Source of the DNA: Phyllobacterium calauticae
GTDB taxonomy: Bacteria; Pseudomonadota; Alphaproteobacteria; Rhizobiales; Rhizobiaceae
Reading direction: 5' to 3'
DNA: 64,000 nucleotides
Assembly (NCBI RefSeq): GCF_019991125.1
Contig: NZ_JAGENB010000004.1
Span: forward strand, 186,001-250,000
Position 1 is the stretch's first letter; each line of letters begins with the position of its first letter. A model generated the notes under the pieces. That model saw nothing but the letters and a program-made list of their open reading frames with translations, ran no database searches and had not been told where the DNA came from. Below, piece after piece: positions 25,071-34,009 of this stretch. A program made the position numbers and the translations under genes.

Positions 25071-26087
25071 ATGTCGGAATCCGTCACGATCGAAGTCCCG
25101 GCCCGTCTTCACCTTGGCTTCCTTGATATACCACGCAACATACCCGAACCTGGTCAGGACCGGTTCGGCAGTATTGGCTTACCCATTCAGGACATTTCGA
25201 CCGTTCTGACGATCTCCCGCGCGGCAAAAGCCCATATCGAAGGAGACGAGCGGGAACGCGTTGCGCAGCATATTGCAACCCTTTCCCGTCATCTTGGGAT
25301 CACGGCGCACCACAGGGTTGTCGTGCATCGAACCATTCCCCGACATATCGGCCTCGGCTCCGGCACCCAGATTGCCCTTGCCGTTGCAGCGGCGCTGCGC
25401 ACTCTGCATGCGATACCGCTTGATATCGTGAACGATGCCCATCTGCTGGGACGCGGGGCGCGATCCGGCATCGGCATAGCTGCGTTCGACGCGGGGGGTG
25501 TCATTATCGATGCGGGCAAAGCCACCCACGGCGCTGCACCCACCATTATCTCGCGGATTGCATTTCCCGAGGAATGGCGAATCATTCTTGTCTTTGACAC
25601 GTCAACCCAAGGCATTCACGGCAATGCCGAGGTCGAAGCTTTCAAGGCGTTACCACCGTTCCCGGTGGCGACATCGGCAGCGATCAGCCGTCTTGTGCTG
25701 ATGAGCGCCATGCCCGGCCTGATCGAACGGAACCTCGCCTCGTTTGGCCGATCGATCGCCGCCATCCAGACCGAGATCGGCAATTACTTTGCACCCGCAC
25801 AGGGTGGAATTTTCACCAGCAAACGGGTTGAAACCACCATAAGGCGGCTTGCAGAGGCTGGCGCAGTCGGTATTGGCCAGAGTTCATGGGGACCGACGGG
25901 CTTCGCCTTCGCAGCGTCACAGGCGGAAGCCGAGCGGATCGTCAATACCATCCACAGCAACCCCCATGGCACGGCCATTCAAATCGTCGCAGGAAGAAAT
26001 GCCGGGGCTGATATCACGCATACCGCTCTGAATCTTGCCAGAGCTTGTACCATGGGCGCCGTCATCAAGAAGGAGCGGATACCGTGA
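25071..26087 (+). CDS. mptG: Beta-ribofuranosylaminobenzene 5'-phosphate synthase
   Basis: Beta-RFAP synthase joins p-hydroxybenzoate or p-aminobenzoate with PRPP in the first committed step of the H4MPT side chain. The 338-residue protein is of the GHMP kinase fold: ARLHLGFLDI near the N-terminus, the glycine-rich loop HIGLGSGTQIALAVAAALR, GARSGIGIAAFDAGGVIIDAG, and the C-terminal QSSWGPTGFAF. The last base pairs overlap the GTG start of mtdB (GTGA). It opens a plus-strand run mptG-mtdB-ATP-grasp-mch-ATP-grasp-CitG-like-fae and is divergent from the pterin dehydratase-like gene. Confidence 0.93.
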   Translation: MSESVTIEVPARLHLGFLDIPRNIPEPGQDRFGSIGLPIQDISTVLTISRAAKAHIEGDERERVAQHIATLSRHLGITAHHRVVVHRTIPRHIGLGSGTQIALAVAAALRTLHAIPLDIVNDAHLLGRGARSGIGIAAFDAGGVIIDAGKATHGAAPTIISRIAFPEEWRIILVFDTSTQGIHGNAEVEAFKALPPFPVATSAAISRLVLMSAMPGLIERNLASFGRSIAAIQTEIGNYFAPAQGGIFTSKRVETTIRRLAEAGAVGIGQSSWGPTGFAFAASQAEAERIVNTIHSNPHGTAIQIVAGRNAGADITHTALNLARACTMGAVIKKERIP

Positions 26088-26980
26088 GCCGCAAAACGAT
26101 CCTGCATATGCTAACCCCGCTTCGGCAAATGAGCCCTTTCGACGTCAACATGGCGCTCGACGCAGGTTATGACGCCGTTGTTCCCTACACCGACGTCACT
26201 CTTTCGGATGTCGGAAATCTTGTTCAAGACGCCATATTCTCGCGGCCACCGGATGCGGGTGTGGCCACGGGCATTTTCCTTGCTGGCAAGGACGCGCCCG
26301 TAGCGCTCGACATGCTGGATGCAGCAAGGAATGCCATGGTTCCGCCCTTCGAAATCTCGGTGTTTGCCGACCCGGCGGGATCATTCACAACCGCCGCCGC
26401 CATGGTGGCCAAAGTCGAAAAGGCCCTCGCCAAAATTCACGGCCGCAAGCTGGAAGGAACCAGCGTGGCAGTCTTCGGCGCGACAGGCGTGGTCGGCTAT
26501 TGCACCGCGGTGATTACAGCCCAGCAGGGGGCAAACGTGACGGTCATCGGCCATGACGGCATTGAGCGGGTGAAGGCGATCGCCGCGTCGATCAAGCAAA
26601 GGTTCAATCTGACTGTTGAGCCAGCCGACGGGTCAACCGAAGCGAAAAAGATGGAGGTCCTGCGAACCGCAGAGGTCGTGCTGGCCGCCGCAAAAGCGGG
26701 TGTGCAGCTCATATCGGCCGCACAACTCGGCAAGGCCGGCAAGCTTCTGATCGCTGCCGACGTCAACGCCGTTCCGCCAGCTGGTATCGAAGGACTGAAG
26801 GTCAACGCCAATGCCGATCCGCTCGATGCGACAGAAGCTGTCGGCATTGGCCCGCTTTCTATCGGTAATGTCAAATACAAGACTCAAGCCGGTTTGTTCG
26901 AACAGATGATCAAGGCGAAGAAGCCGGTTATCTTTGATTTTCGGGACGCATTTGCCCTTGCTCGCGAACTCGCCAAATAA
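26084..26980 (+). CDS. mtdB: NAD(P)-dependent methylene-tetrahydromethanopterin dehydrogenase MtdB
   Basis: MtdB oxidises methylene-H4MPT to methenyl-H4MPT with NAD+ or NADP+ in formaldehyde oxidation. The 298-residue protein starts at the GTG at 26084 (MSRKTILHMLTP), which shares bases with the mptG stop; a longer upstream reading has no family match. Motifs are MSPFDVNMALDAGYD, VVPYTDVTLSDV, DAIFSRPP and the nucleotide-binding VFGATGVVGYCTAV. It is followed by an overlapping ATP-grasp gene. Confidence 0.94.
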   Translation: MSRKTILHMLTPLRQMSPFDVNMALDAGYDAVVPYTDVTLSDVGNLVQDAIFSRPPDAGVATGIFLAGKDAPVALDMLDAARNAMVPPFEISVFADPAGSFTTAAAMVAKVEKALAKIHGRKLEGTSVAVFGATGVVGYCTAVITAQQGANVTVIGHDGIERVKAIAASIKQRFNLTVEPADGSTEAKKMEVLRTAEVVLAAAKAGVQLISAAQLGKAGKLLIAADVNAVPPAGIEGLKVNANADPLDATEAVGIGPLSIGNVKYKTQAGLFEQMIKAKKPVIFDFRDAFALARELAK

Positions 26981-28082
26981 TGCGGTTCTGATAGCCGCTG
27001 TCTCTGGACGCTCGCTTGCCGCGGCAGCGCGGCGGGCTGGCTTGCGGCCGTTGGTTGCCGACCTCTTCAACGATGCTGACACGCTGGCATTGGCGGAACG
27101 CGCCGTGAAACTTTCGGGGAGCCTGCAGAACGGTATCGACCGAAAACATCTTGTAGAAACGCTGCAAAAACTGGCCGGGGATGATGACCCGGTGGCCGTG
27201 ATCTACGGCTCTGGTTTCGAGCGCGATCCGCAGATGATAGAGGCGATTTCACAACACTTTGCCGTTGCAGGAAACAGCGCCAGGACGGTTCGTCTCGTCA
27301 AGGACCCCGTCTCTCTGTCGCAGCTATGCACCGAGTTTGCCATACCGCATCCCGATATATGTTTCGACACTCCCGACAATCCTCGGGATTGGCTGAGTAA
27401 GTTGACCGGTGGTGCGGGCGGTTCACATGTCAGGCCTGCGCATCGCGGAACATCGGGACAAGAATACTATTTTCAGCGGTTCGTTCGAGGCAGGAATCTC
27501 TCTGCCCTGTTTCTGGCCAATGGGGACAAGGCGCACGTGATTGGCCTGAGCCGGCAATGGTTTTCTCCGTCGGAAAACAGCCCCTTTCGCTATGGAGGCG
27601 CGGTCCGGCTACTCCGCTACAACCCGCGCAGAACACAGCAGATAGGCGATTGGCTGACGGCTTTGACCCGACGGACCGGTTTGACCGGTTTATGCAGCGC
27701 CGATTTCATCGTTGGCGCAGAGGGTCTGCATCTCATCGAAATCAATCCACGACCAGGTGCCACGCTTGATATTTTCGATACGGAAGAAACGCCTCTTTTG
27801 CGCCAGCATTTACATGCGGTCACCGGATCGGATTTCTCGATACCCAGCTACAAAATCTCGGCGGCCTCGGCAATCGCCTATACCGCAAAAGCCATCAGCG
27901 CATTTCCGGATGTTGTTTGGCCGACGCTCACCGCAGACCACCAAACAGCAGGCACCTCCCTTCAAGCCGGTGATCCTGTTTGTACCGTTTTCGCCACGGC
28001 TCCCTCTGCCTCCGCAGCGATGAAAGCCGTGAAGGGCCGCGTCAAACAACTCGCGGTTAATTGGAGGGAGGAGTTTTCATGA
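26934..28082 (+). CDS. ATP-grasp domain protein of the H4MPT cluster
   Basis: The protein of up to 382 residues has an ATP-grasp fold: GGSHVRPAHRGTSGQEYYFQRFVRG, GLCSADFIVGAEGLHLIEINPRPGATLDIF with the metal-binding Glu and Asn. Such ligases form amide or thioester bonds using ATP. Homologues are found with bacterial H4MPT genes and are suspected to act in H4MPT or methanofuran synthesis. The start is uncertain: only TTG codons (26934, 26952, 26958) fit before NNAVLIAAVSGRS, all inside the end of mtdB. The end overlaps mch by 4 bases (ATGA). Exact substrate unknown. Confidence 0.85.
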   Translation: MIFGTHLPLLANSPNNAVLIAAVSGRSLAAAARRAGLRPLVADLFNDADTLALAERAVKLSGSLQNGIDRKHLVETLQKLAGDDDPVAVIYGSGFERDPQMIEAISQHFAVAGNSARTVRLVKDPVSLSQLCTEFAIPHPDICFDTPDNPRDWLSKLTGGAGGSHVRPAHRGTSGQEYYFQRFVRGRNLSALFLANGDKAHVIGLSRQWFSPSENSPFRYGGAVRLLRYNPRRTQQIGDWLTALTRRTGLTGLCSADFIVGAEGLHLIEINPRPGATLDIFDTEETPLLRQHLHAVTGSDFSIPSYKISAASAIAYTAKAISAFPDVVWPTLTADHQTAGTSLQAGDPVCTVFATAPSASAAMKAVKGRVKQLAVNWREEFS

Positions 28083-29032
28083 GAGACGGTCACGCCTATC
28101 TCAACAGAAGCGCTCAACATCTGGCAGATAAGATGATCGAGCAAGCGGAACGGCTTGGCATCAATCACAGTCGTGGCAACCTTGGCGAGCATGTGATTGA
28201 CGCAGGGGCAAGTTGTCCGGGCGGCGTCGAAGCCGGACTGCGGATTGTCGAAATCTGCATGGGCGGTCTTGGCGTGGTTTCGGCAACACTCAATACAGGC
28301 AAATGGCCCTACAGCGTGAATGTCAGATCTTCACAACCGGTTTTGGCCTGCCTTGCCAGCCAGTATGCCGGCTGGAACCTCTCGCACGAGAAATACTTCG
28401 CCATGGGATCGGGGCCAGCCCGGACGCTGGCGCGGGTCGAGCCACTCTTTGATGAAATTGCCTATCGTGAACCTGAGGCAAAATCGTCGGTCATCGTGCT
28501 TGAAACCACGACGCCGCCGCCTGTGGCCATCGTTGAGAAAGTGTCCAAGGCGACAGGATTTGCGCCCGAGAACCTGACATTCATCTATGCACCGACGCAA
28601 AGTCTGACAGGTGCGGTGCAGATTGTCGGGCGTGTCCTTGAAGTCGCAATGCACAAGGCGCACGATCTGAAATTTCCGCTGGGTGACATCGTTGACGGCG
28701 CGGGCCGCGCGCCCATCCCTGCTCCGCATCCGGACTTTCTGAAGGCGATGGGCAGAACCAACGACGCGATCATCTATGGCGGCACCGTCCAGCTTTTCGT
28801 GCGCGGCACCTCAGAAGCCGCACGCACACTCGCTGAACAGCTTCCCAGCCATACATCACGCGACCACGGCCAGCCTTTTGCCGACATATTCAAGAAGTTC
28901 AAAGGTGATTTCTACGCGATCGACCCACATCTGTTCAGCCCCGCCGAGGTCATTGTTACCGCGATCGAAACCGGCGATACTTTCCGCAGCGGCGGAATCC
29001 ATGAAGCAATGCTCAAACAATCCCTGGACTGA
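28079..29032 (+). CDS. mch: Methenyl-tetrahydromethanopterin cyclohydrolase Mch
   Basis: Mch hydrolyses methenyl-H4MPT to formyl-H4MPT. The 317-residue protein starts at ATG 28079 behind a very strong ribosome site (GGAGGGAGGAG); the ATG overlaps the stop of the ATP-grasp gene. Motifs are GVNLGE-like RGNLGEHVIDAGASCPGG, KYFAMGSGPARTLAR, LETTTPPP, FIYAPTQSLTGAVQIVGR and PHPDFLKAMGRTNDAIIYGG. Its length matches the family (about 320). The next gene follows after 8 bases. Confidence 0.95.
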   Translation: MRDGHAYLNRSAQHLADKMIEQAERLGINHSRGNLGEHVIDAGASCPGGVEAGLRIVEICMGGLGVVSATLNTGKWPYSVNVRSSQPVLACLASQYAGWNLSHEKYFAMGSGPARTLARVEPLFDEIAYREPEAKSSVIVLETTTPPPVAIVEKVSKATGFAPENLTFIYAPTQSLTGAVQIVGRVLEVAMHKAHDLKFPLGDIVDGAGRAPIPAPHPDFLKAMGRTNDAIIYGGTVQLFVRGTSEAARTLAEQLPSHTSRDHGQPFADIFKKFKGDFYAIDPHLFSPAEVIVTAIETGDTFRSGGIHEAMLKQSLD

Positions 29033-29040
29033 CGGACACA

Positions 29041-29955
29041 ATGACAGAAACAATACTGATCCTTTCCGACCGGCCCGACGGTCAGGTGAAACAACTGCGC
29101 ACCGCACTGCGATCGCATGGCTTCAATGTTCAGACATTGCCGCTGGCAGATATCGGTTTTGATACCCGGTACCCCTCCGGCATTGCCGTCCCACGCATGA
29201 ACGGCGCCTTACCCGCAGCCGTGATCGTACGGTCGATTTCATCAGGAACATTCGAGGCGATCACGCGCCGTCTCGGGATCCTGCACGCCCTTGCTCATCT
29301 TGGCATTCCCGTTTGGAATTCTGCCAAGGCGATCGAGCGGTGCGTCGACAAGTCCACGACGACATTCTTCCTGGCACAGGCAGGGTTACCGACACCGGAA
29401 ACTTTTGCGGTTGAAAGTCTGGCCAATGCCAAAATCATTGCAGAGCGGGAACTTACGCATGGACCACTGGTGCTCAAACCGCTTTTCGGTTCGCAAGGCC
29501 GGGGGATCCGGCTGATCCGTAGCATTGAGGACCTGCCGCAGCCGGAGGAAATGGATGATGTTTATTATTTACAGCGTTTCGTGGCACGGCCAGGACCACC
29601 TTACTGCGATTACCGGGTCTTCACCTGCGCGGGAGAAGTGCTGGGTATGATGGCACGCCGGGCCGAAGGATGGATCACCAACATTGCCAAGGGCGCGAAA
29701 GCGGAGCCGGTCATTGGCCCGTTGATGAGCAAGCTGGAAGAACTTGCGCTCGCCGCGTCGGCCGCCATCGGCACGGATTTTGCCGGGATCGACATCATCC
29801 CTGCGGCTGATGGCAAACTTCTTGTTCTCGAAGTCAACAGCATGCCGGCCTGGTCCGGGCTTCAATCGGTTGTGCCGGTTCGTATTGCAGACTGTATTGC
29901 CGCCGCACTTGTCACCCGGATTGAACCTGACATCGGTGAGAGGCCTGCAGCGTGA
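29041..29955 (+). CDS. RimK-type ATP-grasp ligase of the H4MPT cluster
   Basis: This 304-residue protein is a RimK/MptN-like ATP-grasp ligase: PLVLKPLFGSQGRGIRLI (ATP-binding lysine and loop), YYLQRFVARPGPPYCDYRVF, and FAGIDIIPAADGKLLVLEVNSMPAWSGLQSV with the metal-binding Glu/Asn pair. MptN adds glutamate to H4MPT in archaea, so an amino acid ligation on the H4MPT or methanofuran side chain is plausible. It corresponds to the ATP-grasp gene known beside mch in methylotrophs. It starts 8 bases after mch, and its stop overlaps the next gene's GTG by 4 bases. Confidence 0.87.
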   Translation: MTETILILSDRPDGQVKQLRTALRSHGFNVQTLPLADIGFDTRYPSGIAVPRMNGALPAAVIVRSISSGTFEAITRRLGILHALAHLGIPVWNSAKAIERCVDKSTTTFFLAQAGLPTPETFAVESLANAKIIAERELTHGPLVLKPLFGSQGRGIRLIRSIEDLPQPEEMDDVYYLQRFVARPGPPYCDYRVFTCAGEVLGMMARRAEGWITNIAKGAKAEPVIGPLMSKLEELALAASAAIGTDFAGIDIIPAADGKLLVLEVNSMPAWSGLQSVVPVRIADCIAAALVTRIEPDIGERPAA

Positions 29956-30815
29956 GCCTGACACGGGAACACATCCGCCGCGCCTATATCGACGCCTGCT
30001 ATCAGGAGATCGAGGCACTGAAACCAGGCAACGTGCATGTTTTCGCGGATGGTCATCGCATGAATGCGCAGCAGTTTTTCGACAGCGCGCAGGTCTCATC
30101 CGGCCCGCTGAGCGATCCCGCCGATTCTGTCGGCGAGCGTATTCTTGCGGCCGTTGCCGCGACGCGACTGAAGGTTCAGACCAACACGAATTTGGGCATT
30201 CTTCTCCTGTGCGCTCCGCTTGCGCGGGCAGCTGCCAGTGAGACATCAGACCTGCCGCTCAGCCTCGCCGCGACACTCGCCCAACTCGACATGAAGGACG
30301 CGCGCGACGTATTCGCGGCAATCACATTGGCGCAGCCAGGCGGCCTCGGATCGGCGCCGGAACATGATGTTGCCAATGAACCGGATGTGCCGCTTCTGGA
30401 AGCCATGCGTGCTGCATCCGAGCGGGACATGATTGCCCGGCAATATGCGACGAACTTTTCCGACATCTTCACCGGCGGTTTGTCAGCGCATGGCGCAGCC
30501 ATCGAGCGCAATGAACCAGCGATGTGGCCGAGCGTGTTGGTTTATCTGTATTTTCTCTCGAATTTTCCCGATAGCCATATCATCCGCAAACACGGCACGC
30601 CAATTGCCGAAGAAACGCGACTGGCCGCAGAGAAAATCCTTGCGCGGATGATGGAGATGCACGACGGCCGCGAGCGAGAAAAACTGCTCCTTGCTTTCGA
30701 TACTCAACTTAAAGCTCGAGATATCAATCCAGGCACCTCGGCTGATCTTACAGTTGCAACCCTTTTTGCATCCAGACTTATCTGGCTCTTGCATAATGGC
30801 GAGGTAAATGCTTGA
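29952..30815 (+). CDS. CitG-like (triphosphoribosyl-dephospho-CoA synthase family) protein of the H4MPT cluster
   Basis: The 287-residue, mostly helical protein belongs to the CitG/MdcB family: EIEALKPGNVHVFADGHRM, TNTNLGILLLCAPLARAA and the late PGTSADLTVATLFASRLIW. CitG enzymes make the 2'-(5''-triphosphoribosyl)-dephospho-CoA prosthetic group; no citrate or malonate lyase genes are present here. Its constant association with bacterial H4MPT genes points to a ribosyl-phosphate transfer in cofactor synthesis, which is inference. The GTG start at 29952 overlaps the previous stop (GTGA). A hairpin follows 7 bases after the stop. Confidence 0.86.
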   Translation: MSLTREHIRRAYIDACYQEIEALKPGNVHVFADGHRMNAQQFFDSAQVSSGPLSDPADSVGERILAAVAATRLKVQTNTNLGILLLCAPLARAAASETSDLPLSLAATLAQLDMKDARDVFAAITLAQPGGLGSAPEHDVANEPDVPLLEAMRAASERDMIARQYATNFSDIFTGGLSAHGAAIERNEPAMWPSVLVYLYFLSNFPDSHIIRKHGTPIAEETRLAAEKILARMMEMHDGREREKLLLAFDTQLKARDINPGTSADLTVATLFASRLIWLLHNGEVNA

Positions 30816-30822
30816 ATTTCTC

Positions 30823-30841
30823 CAGCGGATTTTGTCCGCTG
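30823..30841. terminator. Hairpin between the CitG-like gene and fae
   Basis: CAGCGGA-TTTTG-TCCGCTG is a perfect 7-base stem with a 5-base loop just after the CitG-like stop. There is no following T-run, so it is either a weak terminator separating the cofactor genes from fae or an attenuator. fae is normally needed in large amounts and probably has its own promoter in the remaining 127 bases. Confidence 0.5.
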
Positions 30842-30968
30842 CTATCTGGCCAACCGACCCCGTTCTGAGGGTGCTGTGAACAAGGATAGCTGTCCATCGA
30901 GAGTCGTGTCTCGAGGTACGGCGTCTTTGGACAAACCACTTGGAAACAGTTTAGGGAGGAATTTGGCT

Positions 30969-31475
30969 GTGGCTAAAATCAATAAGGTTATGGTTGGCGA
31001 GTCGCTTGTAGGCGATGGGAACGAAGTTGCGCATATCGATCTTCTGATCGGACCGCGCGGTAGCGCCGTTGAAACAGCATTCTGCAATGCATTGACGAAC
31101 AACAAGGATGGCTTCACATCCCTGCTTGCAGTCATCGCGCCGAATTTGGCGTGCAAGCCAAACACCATTCTGTTCAACAAGGTTACCATCAAAGGAGCCA
31201 AGCAGGCGGTCCAGATGTTTGGCCCGGCACAGCATGCGGTGGCTAAAGCGGTCCAGGACAGCGTTGCAGACGGCACGATTCCGGCAGATGAAGCAGACGA
31301 TCTGTTTATCTGCGTCGGTGTTTTCATCCATTGGGAGGCTGAAGACGACGCCAAGATTCAGGACTTCAATTATCGTGCAACCAAGGAAGCTCTTGAGCGC
31401 GCAGTAACGGGCAAGCCGACTGCCGCCGAAGCAACCGCGCAGCGCGATTCCGTGAAACATCCCTTCAGCGCTTAG
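30969..31475 (+). CDS. fae: Formaldehyde-activating enzyme Fae
   Basis: Fae catalyses condensation of formaldehyde with H4MPT to methylene-H4MPT, the detoxifying entry step of the pathway. The 168-residue protein is very close to Methylobacterium Fae as recalled ([12 protein letters not shown] with the catalytic histidine, [52 protein letters not shown]). I choose the GTG at 30969 ([11 protein letters not shown]): the ribosome site AGGGAGGA ends 8 bases before it, while the TTG at 30963 is too close to it. It is monocistronic by appearance, with a convergent HisA-like gene 118 bases downstream. Confidence 0.96.
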   Translation: MAKINKVMVGESLVGDGNEVAHIDLLIGPRGSAVETAFCNALTNNKDGFTSLLAVIAPNLACKPNTILFNKVTIKGAKQAVQMFGPAQHAVAKAVQDSVADGTIPADEADDLFICVGVFIHWEAEDDAKIQDFNYRATKEALERAVTGKPTAAEATAQRDSVKHPFSA

Positions 31476-31593
31476 ACAAGAGACAACCTCGCACAGAGTA
31501 TGCCCTCTGTCGCACCGGATGGCCTGTTGCGCCGGTTGGCAAAAAGTTTGGGCTTCTGACCCGGACGAGGGGAAGAGCGATCAATCCCCTTGT

Positions 31594-32310
31594 TCACCCC
31601 GTCCTGGAATCGTTCCCGTTCATCAGCGATGAGATCGCCTCCGGGGAAAGGGAGCCGTTGTGCAGAGAGGTCGCCACAAGTGCTGCTGAAATGCCAAGCG
31701 CTTCCAGTTGTTCAAGATCGGCGGCATGTCGAATGCCCCCAGCCGCAATGACGGCGCGATCACCGGCGCGGCGCTTGATCTCGGTCAATCGTTCGAAATC
31801 CGGCCCCGCATTGCTGCCAACGCGGCGAAGCGTCATCACGATAACCCGGGCAGGCCAAAGATCCGCATTCTCGAAAAGCGCGGGAGGTCCAACAAACTCA
31901 TCCCCACGAAAATCCAAGGAGAGAACCAGCCGCGGATTTCCGCTCAAATGCCCAAGCACGGAGGTATCGGCCTGGGACTCCGAACCCAATACCGGCCAGA
32001 CACCGTCCATCGTCAAGACGCCTTCCAATTGGTGCAGGCTCGCGAAGCCGGCATCCAGCCAGACATCAGCCACGGCGACCAATGGCTTCAGACGCTCCAG
32101 CGCACCGGCGGCAAGTCCTTGCTGTATGGCATCCAGTTCAGCGACATAAAATGCAGGAAAGGGGTAGAGCTGGCGTAGGCCTTGCGCGACATCGAGGATA
32201 TCGGCCGTTGGGCTGAGTGGTGTTTCGATGGGCCGATAGGCCGCGCGATTGCCCATGTGAGCACGGACAACGAGACCATCTTTTATGTCGAGTACCGGAA
32301 TGATATGCAC
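31594..32310 (-). CDS. HisA-like TIM-barrel protein of the C1 cluster
   Basis: The 238-residue protein resembles HisA/HisF (phosphoribosyl isomerase) TIM barrels: HIIPVLDIKDGLVVRAHMG at the start, VWLDAGFAS, LVLSLDFRGDEFVG, VIAAGGIRHAADLEQL. HisA-like genes of this kind sit in H4MPT clusters of methylotrophs, separate from histidine operons, and may act on a phosphoribosylated intermediate of cofactor synthesis. The start is GTG at 32310; the longer frame upstream has no family match. It is divergent from the hydantoinase-like gene (27-base gap). Specific reaction unknown. Confidence 0.84.
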   Translation of the reverse strand: MHIIPVLDIKDGLVVRAHMGNRAAYRPIETPLSPTADILDVAQGLRQLYPFPAFYVAELDAIQQGLAAGALERLKPLVAVADVWLDAGFASLHQLEGVLTMDGVWPVLGSESQADTSVLGHLSGNPRLVLSLDFRGDEFVGPPALFENADLWPARVIVMTLRRVGSNAGPDFERLTEIKRRAGDRAVIAAGGIRHAADLEQLEALGISAALVATSLHNGSLSPEAISSLMNGNDSRTG

Positions 32311-32337
32311 GAGCAGAATCCAAGGAATGATACAGCC

Positions 32338-33402
32338 ATGAAATCCCGATTTGCCAGCAAAGGAAAGCCCCTGATCACAGGTTGGGATGTGGGCGGTGCC
32401 CATCTCAAGATGGCACAATGCCGAAATGGCGAGATTGTCTCGGCGAAAATCTTCAAGACACCGCTTTGGCTTGGTGTCGATCAGGTGCGCGAGGCTCTAC
32501 GCGAGCTGGGGCCTTTGCAGGCAGACGGCACTTTCAATGTATTCACCATGACTGGAGAACTCTCGGATACATTCACGTCCCGCGATGCGGGAGTTGCCGG
32601 CCTCCTCGATTTCATCGGAGAGAAATTCGGCGACGAGAACACGCTTATCTATGCGGGTCGTGGAGGTTTCTGCGACATTGCTACCGCCCGTGGCCTGGGG
32701 AGCGATATCGCCTCGGCCAATTGGCACGCAACGGCATCACTGAGTGCAAAGCTGGCCGATACCGGTCTTTTTGTCGATATGGGGTCAACAACGACGGATA
32801 TTCTTGCCTTCATGAACGGCAACCTCATCCATCGCGGCTATTCCGATGCGGAGCGACTGTTGACGGGTGAACTGGTCTATACGGGATTTGCCCGCTCGGC
32901 GCTGATCGGCATCGCGGCGCTCGTCCCGGTAGGGGGGCATATGACGCCGCTCATGAACGAATATTTCGCCAACACCGCCGATCTCGGCCGCATTCTCGGC
33001 ACGCTGGATGAAGCAGATGATAAATATCCATCCGCCGACCGCCAGCCGAAAACGCTCGCCGGATCGATCCAGAGACTGGCGCGCATGGTCGGGCGCGATA
33101 GCAGTGACCTTAAAGAGGTGGAATGGATCGATATTGCCCGGTGGTTCAGCGAGCACCAGTTGCGAATGATCCATGATGGCGCATTTCGCATCGCAAGCGA
33201 TCTTGCGCCGGCTGCCGATGCGCCGATTGTCGGTGCCGGTATTGGCAGACCGCAGATCAGGCAGCTCGCCAAGCGCATGGACCGGCCCTATGTCGATTTC
33301 GGAACGTTGATACCGGCAGCGCCAGGTGCACGCGACGATGCCAGCAAAGCTGCGCCGGCGGCAGCGGTCGCGCTGCTCGCTTCAATGTACTTGCAGGGAT
33401 AA
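32338..33402 (+). CDS. Hydantoinase/ASKHA-fold protein of H4MPT-linked C1 transfer
   Basis: The 354-residue protein has an actin-like ATPase fold of the hydantoinase A type: phosphate loop TGWDVGGAHLKMAQ near the N-terminus, FVDMGSTTTDILAFMNG as second phosphate motif and VGAGIGRPQIRQLAKR toward the end. The family is described as H4MPT-linked C1 transfer pathway protein and is essential or important for methylotrophy where tested, but its reaction is unknown. Start at ATG 32338 (MKSRFASKGK). It is the only plus-strand gene between two minus-strand units; its stop is 1 base from the convergent DUF447 gene. Confidence 0.88.
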   Translation: MKSRFASKGKPLITGWDVGGAHLKMAQCRNGEIVSAKIFKTPLWLGVDQVREALRELGPLQADGTFNVFTMTGELSDTFTSRDAGVAGLLDFIGEKFGDENTLIYAGRGGFCDIATARGLGSDIASANWHATASLSAKLADTGLFVDMGSTTTDILAFMNGNLIHRGYSDAERLLTGELVYTGFARSALIGIAALVPVGGHMTPLMNEYFANTADLGRILGTLDEADDKYPSADRQPKTLAGSIQRLARMVGRDSSDLKEVEWIDIARWFSEHQLRMIHDGAFRIASDLAPAADAPIVGAGIGRPQIRQLAKRMDRPYVDFGTLIPAAPGARDDASKAAPAAAVALLASMYLQG

Positions 33403-33403
33403 C

Positions 33404-34009
33404 CTAGGCTGTGCCGGAAGGATGGGCCGCGCTCTTGCCTTTGGAATCGGCCGTCTCCTGATGCTCTTTTACCCGCTGCAGCAGCCATGACCAAGCCAGC
33501 AGTTCATCCGGTCCAGCAGTCTTGTCAATTGCAATCGTAAGATAGGCGATTTCCGCCTCGATCTTGTCCTGCGGCAGCATGTGCAGCCGGCTGACCAGAA
33601 TAGCCAGTTCGAGCACTGCAGCCTTGGCACGGTTGAGCCCGGTAAAAGGGGCGTGCGTCGCCTCGGAAACCACTTTGCAGAAATGACGCGGCCGCAGCCC
33701 GTCATCATCGACAGACACCACCTCGAGCACGGAATGGCTGAGCGCGGATTGGAGACGCGGGACCGGACAATCCGCGACGGCAACAGTCGGCCAGTCCTTG
33801 CGTCCCGTCAGGCAACCGGCAAACACCAGCATATCGTCGGTATAGTTGGCAATGGCGAAGGGGACGGCCGCCAGGTTCTCCAGTGTCTTTGAAGGACGAA
33901 ACGGAGCGATGATCCAACCATGATCCTGCTCGATGATACCAAGCGGTGCAATGTGAACAATACCGGCGGCATCGACCGTGGTGACGATGGTTTCCCTGAT
34001 ATAGGTCAA
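33404..34009 (-). CDS. DUF447 family protein
   Basis: The 201-residue protein belongs to the DUF447 family found in methanogens and in bacteria with H4MPT. It has an FMN-binding split-barrel-like N-terminal part (ETIVTTVDAAGIVHIAPLGI, FAIANYTDDMLVFA) and a C-terminal helical part (TGLNRAKAAVLELAILVSRL). A function in H4MPT or methanofuran synthesis is inferred from phyletic pattern and context; the enzyme activity is not known. Its ATG overlaps the stop of the upstream DHPS-like gene by 4 bases. Confidence 0.85.
   Translation of the reverse strand: MTYIRETIVTTVDAAGIVHIAPLGIIEQDHGWIIAPFRPSKTLENLAAVPFAIANYTDDMLVFAGCLTGRKDWPTVAVADCPVPRLQSALSHSVLEVVSVDDDGLRPRHFCKVVSEATHAPFTGLNRAKAAVLELAILVSRLHMLPQDKIEAEIAYLTIAIDKTAGPDELLAWSWLLQRVKEHQETADSKGKSAAHPSGTA

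Noticed and set aside
31594-32310. True histidine biosynthesis gene hisA
   Set aside because: No other his genes nearby, divergent motifs, and the context is H4MPT cofactor genes.
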